Shown piece by piece: positions 45,445 through 58,100 of a DNA stretch of 64,000 nucleotides. The DNA comes from Oryzias latipes (lineage: Eukaryota; Chordata; Actinopteri; Beloniformes; Adrianichthyidae). The stretch is from positions 5,216,485 to 5,280,484 of the forward strand of contig NC_019870.2 in the NCBI RefSeq assembly GCF_002234675.1, written 5' to 3'. The notes below the pieces were generated by a model. It was not told the origin of the DNA. It saw only the letters and a list, made by a program, of their open reading frames with translations, and searched no databases. The translations under genes and the position numbers were made by a program. How positions within the stretch are numbered: position 1 is the stretch's first letter; each line of letters starts with the position of its first letter.

Positions 45445-45622
45445 CTCTAGAAATTAAGTACAGTTTCTCCTTTTAATCTGAACGGGAGCTGCAGCTGCGG
45501 CGGTAAATGCTAAATTAAAAGTTGGCGGCTAAACCATAAGACAGGAAGCGGAACATAACTCAGGCTCCGCCCCGGAAGTAACAGCTGTTCTGCCTTCAAT
45601 GTAAACAAAGCTCACGCAAACC
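45445..45622 (-). promoter_or_regulatory. dck: dck proximal promoter and 5'UTR
   Basis: GC-rich segment directly upstream of the start codon with GCTCCGCCCC (Sp1-like), CCGGAAGT and CAGGAAGCGG (ETS-like) and TTGGCGG (E2F-like). It ends at the target duplication of the L1-like insertion. Confidence 0.65.
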
Positions 45623-47977
45623 TTTTTTTTTTTTTACTTTATTATTCAAAACAAATGGAACAAAAATGCATGACAAGAATAATAGTCATAATAATAAGAA
45701 TGCCAGGGGATGGTACATGTTTTGTAAAATAGATATTACAAAATCAGATTACTCTGCATTGAAAATGTTCAAAGACGGACAGTTTTCATAAATACGTATG
45801 GCCTTTTTGTTTAAGCTATTAGAAATAGTGTGCAAATAAGATTTGAATTATTTATTTATTGCAGGGAAAAATAGTTGTGATGAAGAAAATTTTGATTTGT
45901 GAATATAACATTTACTAAATATTACAATTAGATTAATTGCCAATTTTATGTTTGGTTTTATTTTATTTTCGTGTAGGCCAAATATGATCTATTCAAATTT
46001 CATCTGAAATTGTGAATCTGATTTGTGATTTATAAAACGTGCACATTCTTTCCAAATAATTATTTAGTAGTGTTACAGTTCAGAAATAGGTGACTGATTG
46101 TTTCTGGGTGTTCTTTACAAAGAGTACAGTTGGGGTCAATTGTCTTATTATATCTGAGCATGTTCGTGGGAGACATCTCTCATCATGTTATTGATTAGTA
46201 ATTTCTGATGTAGGGTCCAAACATTTTTCCAGGGAAAGTCAGAAATGAATTTTCTCCAATAGAAGACAGCAGAGGGAACAGAAGTGAGCGACCTTGGGAG
46301 CAATTTTGTGCAGATAACTCAGGCAGGTGTTTACCTCGGTTACTCCCCTAAGGCGGTTCAGTTAATTAACTCACCTGTTCAGCGTCCTATTTAAGTCCAG
46401 GTGTGTAAGCTGTTCATCCTTCTTTACTGCAGTGCTGGGTTTGTCGCCCACCCTCATCCCCGGCTTCCACCTGTGAGCTCTGTTAGGGGTAGTTATTGCC
46501 CAAAAGTTTATGGAAATTTGTCTCATGGAATTACACGGAGTCTTATGCCAAACTAAAAGAATGTGAAATGCCAACCAAAGGAATGTGTAATGTAAACTAG
46601 AGGTATATGTAACGCCAACTAGAGGAATGTGTAATGCCAACTAGAGGAATGTGAAATTCCAACTAAAGGAATGTGAAATGCCCACTAAAGGAATGTGTAA
46701 TGCCAACTAGAGGAATGTGAAATGCCAACTAGAGGAATGTGAAATGCAAAGTTAAAGGAATCTGAATGCAAACAAAGAATGTGAAAGCAAAACAAGGATG
46801 TGAAAATATATTACTGCATGAGTTGTCTGACTGAAATTACATTTTGCTGAAACAGGGCACGTATAATCTTGTTTTTTCGGGCACAGTTGAAACAAGATTT
46901 TCCAACAGCGGTGTCACTTAGAGATGTTTTCATCAAGTAGAGTATTTTTAAAGAGTTCACAGATTTCAGTAACAGCATCAAAAACAATGGCATACTCTTT
47001 TGGAGGAACAGAAAGGTTTGTATTTAAAGTTAAATTCTACATATCTGAGTAATTGACCATTGTGGTTAAAGAGCTGACCCTCCAGTAGGATACTACTATC
47101 AAACCAATTATTGTAAAATAAAGATTTGTTCTTGTAAAGGATATATCTGTTATTCCAAATAAAAAAGCTTATGAGGGGAAAAATTGTGTGTATAAATAAG
47201 TGCCCATGAAAGAAGACTGTCAGTGATAAGCAGAGAGTTTCCCTGGGATTTTGTAGATATTATAATCACAAGGCAGAAGAAAATGGAGACCACCTACGTT
47301 AGCAAACATGTGATGAGGGAAAATATTCCAAATGGAGAGTGGATTTTTTAAATATTATTTAATTCAGTTTATTTTAAAAGTATTATCTGAAGTAGTAAAG
47401 TCAAGAAAATTAAGGCCTCCGTTTTTCATAGGAGTTCAGTAATACAGATTTTTTTAAATAATGAATACGGTTTTTCCAGATGAAGTTTAGCAACATTTGG
47501 TCAATAGATTTAAGAGTCTTATTGTCAAGGTGCAGGGACAGAGCGGAATAAGTTAGTCGAGAAATCCCTTCTGCTTTGGAGAGTAAAATCCTTCCTCTCA
47601 GTGTCAGGTCTCTCTGACAATTTCTTGGCTTTATCAATTAGGGAAGTGAAATTCAACAAGCATCTTTCTAAATGCTTTCTAAACTATTTCAGGTAATTTT
47701 ATCACTAAATTGTTTATAAAATTCTGCCGTTAATCCATCTGATCCAGGAGATTTGTTATTTTTAAGGTGGTTAATAGAGAAAGGTACTTCATTTTCTAAA
47801 ATAGAATCACAAAGATCCCGTTCAGAGGCCTGTATTTGTTGTATATTATAGTTTAAGATGTGGTCAGGATCTTCACTGGGTTCACAGGCATACAGTTTAC
47901 TGTGGAATAGGCTAACATAATTTGCAATACTTTTGGGATCAGAGGTAATCTGGCCTTCAATTAAGGTCACGCAAACC
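45612..47977 (-). mobile_element. L1-like LINE, 5'-truncated, with 11-bp target duplication
   Basis: tcacgcaaacc occurs at 45612-45622 and 47967-47977. Between them lies a minus-strand LINE whose poly(A) is the T run at 45623-45635. Minus-strand frames show the RT motif NNKSPGSDGL (near 47755), LTLRGRILLSKAEGISRLTY (near 47600) and a C-terminal CTLCKEHPETISHLFLNC knuckle (near 46120), typical of L1-type ORF2 (compare medaka Swimmer-like elements). It is frame-broken and interrupted at about 46330-46800 by other sequence. It lacks ORF1, the endonuclease domain and the 5' part of RT. Confidence 0.82.
46330..46800. repeat. Insertion in the L1 carrying a 22-bp minisatellite
   Basis: About 46556-46800 is a tandem array of roughly eleven 22-base units of the form aggaatgtgtaatgccaact, with G/A and tag/taa variants. 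About 46330-46550 before it is unique sequence of unknown origin. LINE coding resumes on both sides. Confidence 0.7.
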
Positions 47978-48060
47978 AATGAGCTAAATCGCTAGAGGAG
48001 ACGTCACGTGATTCTTCATGAGAGGGGAGCACCGCCATCTTGGTGAGGTAAAGGAACTGC
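47978..48060. promoter_or_regulatory. Ancestral upstream part of the dck / THAP bidirectional promoter
   Basis: Right of the L1 duplication sit CCAAT (47976-47980), a CRE-like GACGTCAC (48000-48007) overlapping a CACGTG E-box, and a YY1-like GCCATCTT (48035-48042). Before the LINE arrived this was contiguous with the dck proximal promoter, and it also lies just upstream of the THAP start codon. Confidence 0.55.
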
Positions 48061-48094
48061 TGCAGTGCATGCATGTGAACACATTTTTTGCAAA

Positions 48095-48580
48095 ATGCCA
48101 GTTCATTTTGCGGGTTTCAACTGCCAAAATCTGAGAAATTAGTCCACGAAGGAGGAAGGCATAATATTTCACAGGTAAGTACTATATTTTTTTTCCTTTT
48201 AATGCTGCAGGGGCAATAGGGGTAATAGTACACATGTTGACATGCATGATGCTGCATGATGTACGTATAATTTGTTGTCGACATAAATGTAAACTTTATT
48301 TTGTTATACCTGTATACAGCATACTAGGACTACTAGATTTCTGACTCAGTGACTGAACTTTTCTTGCAGGTTTCCAATGGATTCAGATTTAAGGAAAAAG
48401 TGGGCCTTAGCTATCAAAAGAGCTAACCCAGATGGATCACTGTGGTACCAACTAGCAATACAGTCTGGCTATATCAAAAAAACATTTAGTGGAAACAGAT
48501 TTTGATAAGACTGGCCAGACTGTTGGATTGAAACCCGACACCATACAATGTGTTACACAAATTGATCACTCACATGAATC
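48095..48580 (+). pseudogene. THAP-domain gene remnant, two exons, nonsense-mutated
   Basis: Exon 1 (48095-48174) reads MPVHFAGFNCQNLRN, TAG, STKEEGIIFHR. It splices with GTAAGT / TTGCAG to exon 2 at 48370, which reads FPMDSDLRKKWALAIKRANP. After a frame loss, TDFDKTGQTVGLKPDTI follows near 48500. This is the THAP zinc-finger pattern (FHRFP, W, final LKP) as in THAP genes and P-element-type transposases. The retained intron excludes a processed copy. Codon 16 TAG probably derives from CAG. The first zinc-binding Cys of the usual pair appears lost. No downstream transposase is present. Confidence 0.72.
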
Positions 48581-48886
48581 AGTAGGGTTAATCTATTGTT
48601 GACTTTTGGACTTATTATTGATTTATTATTATTATTTTTTATTGACTTACTATTAATTTATTATTATTGTTATTTATTATAGAATCAATAACGTATTATT
48701 GGGATTTTCTAAAAATTTTAAATCACATGTCAAAGAGGTCTAAAACTTCTAAATGTTTGGAAATTATTTTTAAAAATCATTTGTAATAATTCCTTTTATT
48801 TGTAAGAAGTCCTGTAACTATGCATTTTTCATTAAAGTTTGAGCTTTTGAGGCTGACTGTATCTCTTATTTAACAACAACAAATGC

Positions 48887-48888
<2 letters not shown>
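48581..48888. other. AT-rich spacer
   Basis: TTATTATT-rich DNA between the THAP remnant and the TA tract; no feature seen. Confidence 0.6.

Positions 48889-48957
<69 letters not shown>
48889..48957. repeat. (TA)n microsatellite, left flank of the R4/Rex6-like LINE
   Basis: About 34 TA units, ending directly before the LINE junction. Confidence 0.95.
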
Positions 48958-51094
<2,137 letters not shown>

Positions 51095-51385
51095 CTACTT
51101 AGATGCGACTAAAGGAAGGCTATAGAAAGCATTCACATGTGGGCACCAACAACCTCACCAAGATGGCGTCGTGCTCTGCGATATAACTCTTTGGCGCAAA
51201 CGTTTAGCAAAGTCAAAGAATAGAGGAAAAAAAAGAAAGAAACTATGTTAAGGGATTTTTATTGTGAAAATGAAGCCTAATGTCTAAGTTTAAAATATTT
51301 TACTGGGGTATTTAACCCTGAAGAATCCAGGGGATCAAATTCGGCTGCGCTTCTTTTTTTAATATATATATTTTTAAATTTTACA

Positions 51386-51930
51386 TTGGGTGGAATAATA
51401 TACAGAAACATGTGTGCAGAATATGAACTGGAAACCCCAAGGTCAAAATGGGAAACACCTCCGAAGTTGGTAGAGAATGAAAGGGCAAAGATCCTGTGGG
51501 ACTTCCAGATCCAGACTGATAGGATGGTAATGGCGAACCAACCAGACATTGTAGTGGTGGATAAAGAACAGAGGAAAGCTGTTGTGGTGGATGTGGCAGT
51601 GCCAAGCGATGGGAACATCAGGAAGAAGGAACATGAGAAACTGGAGAAATACCAGGGACTCAGAGAAGAACTGGAGAAAGCATGGAAAGTGAAGGTGACA
51701 GTGGTGCCTGTGGTAATTGGAGCACTCGGGGCAGTAACCCCCAAGCTGGAGGAGTGGCTACAACAGATACCTGGAAAGACCTCAGACCTCTCAGTCCAGA
51801 AAAGCGCAGTGCTAGGAATAGCTAAGATACTGCAGGACCCTCAAGCTCCCAGGCCTCTGGTAGAGGACCCGAGCTTGGAGGAGAAACCACCAGCGGAGGG
51901 TGAGAGGGGCATTCTTTTTAAATATATGTA
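51386..51930 (+). mobile_element. R4/Rex6-type LINE copy 2, 3'-end fragment
   Basis: Near-identical to 50463-50990 of copy 1, covering the endonuclease domain to the 3' end. The frame continues past the point where copy 1 shifts ([20 protein letters not shown]), so this copy shows the probable native C-terminus. It is bounded by AATATATATA-type sequence on the left and AATATATGTACATATATATA on the right. Confidence 0.88.
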
Positions 51931-53400
51931 CATATATATATCCCCTTATTTTTATTGTTTTGCCTTTAAAATTTAACAGGGTAATTTCTTATCTCCATAT
52001 TGATGCTTTAGTGTTTCCTCTGCATAACAGAGAAAGCCCCAGAGCTTTCTGATGCTTTTCAATTTGCTGAACTATTTTTGAAAGGACTGACTTTTTAGGA
52101 CATTTCACTCAAATGAACTCTTCCATTTCAAAAGGGGATATTCTGACTGACCCATATTGAGGGTTGTTCATAAATCAGTGAACCTTATAGAGTTGTAAAT
52201 AGTTAAAATGTGTTAAGATACCAAGCCTCACTTTTAACCACACACAGTTAATATACTTTTCAGAAAAAGTATTTTTCTTGTGACAATAAAATTATATTTT
52301 TCTGAGATAAACTTTTTTTTAACCATCAATTGAGCTAAATAAAGTTTGAAATGCATGTGTTTTTGTATTTGAAACATTATTAGGGGCATATTTTGTCTTA
52401 ATCACTGACCTACTTCAGACTTAAAGGCCTCAAAAGAATTTTAGCTTTGTCCTAATTGAAAAATCTTTAATTTCTGGCAACATTTGTGGCGTGAACCCCA
52501 CCTGCACCCAACAGTAGCCGGGAGAGGCTCCAGAAACCTCGTGAATCCCCGGAGATTCAGCAGGTTTGGGAAATGAATCAAAGGGATTTTGGTAAAATTT
52601 CAGTTATAAAACAAATCTTGGAAAAACTAAACTGAAGTTAACACAGTGGTGAGCTGCATAAAAATGTATATTTTTGTTGATAGCTCAATTGTTGGCTTAA
52701 AAAAATAGAAACAAAATAAAGTCTAATAGCAAAAAGTATTTTTAACTGTCCAAGTATACTTAGTTTTTCCTAAGAGACAGTATATTTAGAGTTTACTTTT
52801 TATATCCTATCCATATAGTATAAACTTAAAATGTTTCAATTTAGTCTTAAGTATTTCGTTTTTACATTTCCTCGTACATGGTCTATAGTATACTTGTTAT
52901 AGTTATACTCAAGGATACTTGATAAAATAAATTTCAGTTGAACTACTTTTTGCTAAGGGGTTCCTGTGATCTGTACGCATTAGCCGATAACTTTACTTTT
53001 TATTTTTAAAAGGCAGCTAGGAAACTTTTATAGGGATCCACTTTTGTAAAGCGATAATTTAGCAGAATATTTGAATTACTCACTAAAAGTGAAATTTAAG
53101 AGTTTAATTTTCGACAAATCTAGAATTGAGATCAAAGCCGTTAAATGGATGTCAAATGTTTTACCTCGTACTTGATGTCATATTTTGAGGTGAACTATTT
53201 AAACCACATTTCACACTTATACAACAGGCAACAAAACAGCTATATGTGGATTTGATTTGACCAGTAAATGTATATATATATATATACACAATACCAAAAG
53301 AGACATTTTAGAAAAAAAGAGACATTTTTTAGAATCAAATAAGCATCTTCAAGTTCTTAAATATTTCTGATAAAGAGTCAAGACCACCTTTTTATTTGCT
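51931..53400. other. Intergenic, repeat remnants
   Basis: Contains a decayed LINE/SINE 3' tail at about 52490-52575 (CCCCACCTGCACCCAACAGT, GGGAGAGGCTCCAGAAACC), the MITE at 52727-52955 and a short (TA)n near 53270. No gene seen. Confidence 0.55.
52727..52955. mobile_element. MITE with 12-bp terminal inverted repeat and AGTATAC motifs
   Basis: TAGCAAAAAGTA at 52727-52738 and its exact inverse at 52944-52955. The interior has repeated AGTATACTT/AAGTATACT motifs, also seen near 3660-3925. Confidence 0.65.
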
Positions 53401-55167
53401 TTGTAAACAGCATAAATTAATTGGTTTGACCGAAAAACCCCTACAAAGCCAAGATGTACAAACAATTTATCACTCATGACACTGAAGGGAAAAACTGTTT
53501 TCTTTCATCACAGCTTCTCTGACACTGTCATAAATCTGGTGACCGGTAACATTCATAATAGTTAGGCAAGGAAACAGAAATTCAAGATAATAAACAAGTA
53601 AAACAAAAACAAAAATCTAATACAGATAAAGAGGCAGCCTCTAAAAAGACTCTATGCATTCATTTAATCAAAAGCGACCCATTCATGCTCGCTGAAACTC
53701 TTTCAACTCAGGTCGAATCCTCAGTATTTATACAGGTGCATCCACTAGTACTTCTTTCTCACAGATTTCAGGTATAAAAATGGTTTTGAAACTAAAGCTA
53801 ACAGCAAAGTTCTTCTAGTTTAGTCACACCCAATTAAATCACTGTCAAGAAAGTTCTATTAGCCGTGAAGTATCAAAGAGCCGGCCGTAAGTGTCAATTA
53901 TTGCATAGTGAACTACACTTTGACATGGGGAGGGAAGCGTGCGTCTGCAGCTCGGCGAAGTCAAACCTCGCAAAAGCGTGAAGTAAAACAACGCTTGTGC
54001 CTTCTAGCTGTTTCAGAGGTTCAGTTCTTTAACATTCATTTGGAGAAAGGAGAGGGAGAAAGACGATGCGTCACATGATGCAGTCTATGCGGAAGAGACA
54101 TTCAGTCAGAGGTTATAGGAAACGTGTTCAAAGTGCTTAATGGCTTTGAGATGGAAGCAGCGACGTCCCAATCCTAGAAAGATTCCTTTTTATTTCCAAG
54201 CAGGGAGTTCAAACTCTAATCTATCGGAGGAAATGTATGTACAGTTTACCTTAAAGTCTATGGGGGGGGGGGCACACAGGAAAACATCCAACTCCAACTT
54301 CTACACCCTTCGTGTATCACAGCCTGCACTGAACCCTCAGCAGACTTCTGGACAAAATAAAGGCGCGGCACATTTTTAGACCAAGTACTAAAAGAAAAAT
54401 GTAGCGTACAGCCGGGCTGTCCAACCCTGGTCCTTGAGATCCACCGGCTTGCGTGCTCTCTGTTTTCACGATTGGCCGTGAAACCATGAAACCCTCTGGC
54501 TAACCAGCAGAGAGAGGGGCGGGGATGGCCGGGAAACCCGGTGGATCTGGTGCGTCGGGGTTGGGCCGCCCCCCCCCCCCCCCCCCCCCCCCGGTGTAAA
54601 CCTGAAATATGTCACGTATGGCCTTCATCTTCTGATATAGGGCAATTATGAGCCAATGCTAGGCACTTAGGGTTTTTGTATTGACCGAACAAAATGAGAA
54701 ATCGAATCCCAATCCTTCTCGTCGAACAAAATAACTACCAAAAAGGCTTAAACTGCTTCATCAACGATGTTTAGTATTTTTGCTTCATTCCCTTGTGTTT
54801 GACTGCTTGAAAAAGAGCCGCTGAAAATCCAAATAAAAAGAAAATCTGTGCAACCTAAGAGAGCATTAGTGTAAAACAAAAAAAAAAAAGAAAAGAAAAT
54901 ACTCTACATGTAGGGATTTTTTTCTAAAACAGCTAAACCCCTTTTTTCTCTATTCATAATCTACGGTTTGTCAATTCAACCTGTAATCCCTGATTAAATT
55001 AGTACTGTTGCCTTAAACTATCCAAACCCTTCCTTCTTCCTGGCCTTAAGATCATTTCCCCTAAATGGAAATATACTATATACTGCATACATACAGCCAG
55101 GGGGTGGTGGGTATCTGTGCAAAAACTAGAAGGAACAATAAAAAAAAACAAATGGGGACAATGCTGT
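53401..55167 (-). other. mob1b: Probable 3'UTR and flank of mob1b
   Basis: No coding exon after the mob1b stop at 55168. The stretch includes a G run near 54262, a 24-base C run (54569-54592) and ordinary sequence. TTTATT words that could be minus-strand polyadenylation signals occur at several points (for example near 53391); the 3' end was not fixed. Confidence 0.45.
54569..54592. repeat. Poly(C) tract, 24 bases
   Basis: Homopolymer in a locally GC-rich patch (54470-54600) of unclear origin downstream of mob1b. Confidence 0.95.
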
Positions 55168-58100
55168 TTATCTGTCTTTGGTCGTCAGTTTCTCAATCAG
55201 CTCCTGGAGTGGGACCAGCTCTTTTCTGTCGATGAGGTTGAACTCCTGAAAAAGACAAAAACAGAAACAGTCAAACACTTCTCTGGCACATCCTGAAACC
55301 TCTTACAGAGAGATGTCGGGCGGTTTTGGCTTGAAGAGTTAGAAAAAGTTGGAAACTTCAGCCCGACTGTTGCAGGACCTGCTAGAGACTGAAAGAAGTT
55401 TTGACCACAAATGAAAAAGAAAACCGTCTCCTGTTTTTCTGACTGTTACAGGCCGATGAACAACTTCCCCTCCTCAAGAAACCCCGTTTACCAAAGACAA
55501 ACCTTCTAGCTTGGTTGTGTCAGGGCTCCTGCTGATCTACAAGTTAAATTTAAGACTTTTTAAGGCCTTCCGGAACAGAATTTAAAAGAAAAACTGTTTT
55601 ATCAAAGATGGAAAACATAAGACTTAAGTTAAACTTAAGTAAAAGAAAGTTCATACAGATAAAACAATGCAAGTAAAAGTATTGAAAGGAAAAAGTTTTT
55701 GAGTTGCTAGTTAAGATTGAATACAGTTAGTTTATTTATCTATTAATTTTTTTCAGCTTAATCCACTTTGCATTACTGTTGTATAAAAAGTATTTCCAAA
55801 AGAAACTTGATAAACTTGCGACAAATGAAAAAAGAGGAATTATTATCATCCCTTCAGATATTATTGTGGCAGAAATTTACAAACCAAAGTGGATAATCAG
55901 ATATGAAAATCAACTTTTTAAAAAAACATTAAAACAACTATAATTCTTCTCGAAACCACAAACATTAGATCTTATTTATAAATGTAATATATTAAACAAC
56001 AGCTGAGATGTTTCGCATTTTTTAAATGACGAAAAAAGGTATATCAAACTCAATAAAAAAAGAAAACGAGTTTTTGACTATAATTAGTCTTGAATACATC
56101 GTTAATTACCAATTAAATTGATATATTTGCAGTGTCAATAATTGTATATTTTGTTTGGAAAACTTACCCTCAAAACACCAAAAAGTTCTCAATGATTGAT
56201 GTTCAAACAACATTTTAACTCTCCCACTGTTCTTCCAATTAAAAACGTGGTCTTTCCAGTGACAGCGACAAATAAAAGTAGGATTTATAAAAACAACACA
56301 CCCTAAATGTCTCACATTTCCATTTTTGTTCACCAGAGGTGTTTGTATACTTGTGTGCCTCAATTTACTTTGGTTTTTATCTCAAACAAAGTTATAAAAA
56401 GTAATAATGTGAACATTTTTGATGAAAACTACAAACATTTTTTAAAATAAATATTTTTGAAATTATATTTTAATTTAAAAGAGTGTATTCAAGCCATTCA
56501 TTATAAAGACATTTGTTAAAAAATTCCATATCTACATTAAAAATGTCATGTTGTAAATGATATAACAGTCACATAAAAAATGCGAAAGGTTGCAAATGCA
56601 TCCTTTCTGCAAAGTAAAGTAACTTTTATTAACTGAATGAGTTTCCTTTGATGTCATGAGCAGCAGGAAATGCCAAACGTTTCATCAGACCGAAAATGGA
56701 GTTTATCAAAATGTGATGAAAGGATATGCAGCTTTATGACTACACTTTTTTTTTTTTTTTTTTTTACATGTGTTGAAACACAAAGTGGTGTGACTAATAT
56801 CCAAAAATCGTCCAGCTGCTATGAGGAGTCATGCTCGATGGTTTCGGATCTCCCACCTGAACAAAGAAGATGAAGTGTTTGAAGGATGTGTTGAGGTGGG
56901 CCTCCTCCTGCAGCTGCATGACCGAGTCAAAATGCTGGTGGTAGATGTGAGCATAGACCCTGAACAGGCGCTTTAAAATGGTCTTCGCCACATTCAAGAA
57001 GTTCTTCTTGAACGGGACACCTTGTGGGCGAGAAAGCAGCGCAGGTTAGACAAAAGATTCTCAACCTTTACAAATCCAACCATCAAGTAATATGCAGTCC
57101 AGATTTATTTTTTTAACCCTGTGCGTTCAGTTTATGTCCAGTTGGCAGATCTATGTAAAAATGGGAGGGAATGAGCTGCACTTTTGCTCAACCATTCTTC
57201 TGGATTGCAAATACACTCACAGGCAGGTCATAGCATGATTTAAGGAACAATCATGGCAGCTAAACAGATGTGCCTCGTGGAAGCGACATGCGAAGTGCTC
57301 ATGTGTCGCTCTCTGTGAAGCAAAAAACGTTCATCTCCCAGAAGAAACTATTCCAGGTGACAAAAAAAAAAAGGAATCAACCCGTCAAACGGTAAAAATA
57401 CTTCCGACAAACATCTGTGTCTATTCTGAGGCCATAAAAAGGAGGAAGTTGTTGTTGGGTGTTTACTTGCTATCAGGATGTTCCTGCTTCTGAGCGGGAA
57501 TGAAGCTTGTGGTCTTTTCTGGCACAGCAAACACCAGCTCTGAAGGTTCTTTGAGCGTGAATTCAACGCCATTACTCTAAAGAGGGCGGATTCAGTGCTT
57601 CCACTCTGGCATTTATTTCAACTGGCTGCCATCCAGTGGAGAGAAAAAAAAAAAAAAGGTCCACCTTTGATCTTTTTTCAAATCGTTCCCAGTGGTCTTT
57701 TAATAATGATTATGCGATGATCAAAACAGCAAACCCCTAAAAGTTTGCCTTTGAGTTGTGGCTCCTCCCCTCCCCGTGGCTGAAAGCTTGGAGCAGGGAA
57801 CTTGTGGCCCACCCCGTGTACTTTTTACATCGCAAATACGCTCGTTTTCTTTACAATTTGAACAAAGAAATGCTTGGAAATGCATATTTGATCTTAATTT
57901 CCTTAATATGTATGTCCATCATCAGAAAAATGCCACGAGAAAATGTTAAAGTCAATTTTCAATTTTCATTCACTTTGCTGTTAAAATGAGATTTGAATAC
58001 ATTGCTGGTACGCTGCATGCTCTTCTTGTGCATGTGTTCGATTCCTCCCGGGACGCAGACTTCCTCCCACAGTCCAAAAACGTGCTTCAAAGGTCAACCG

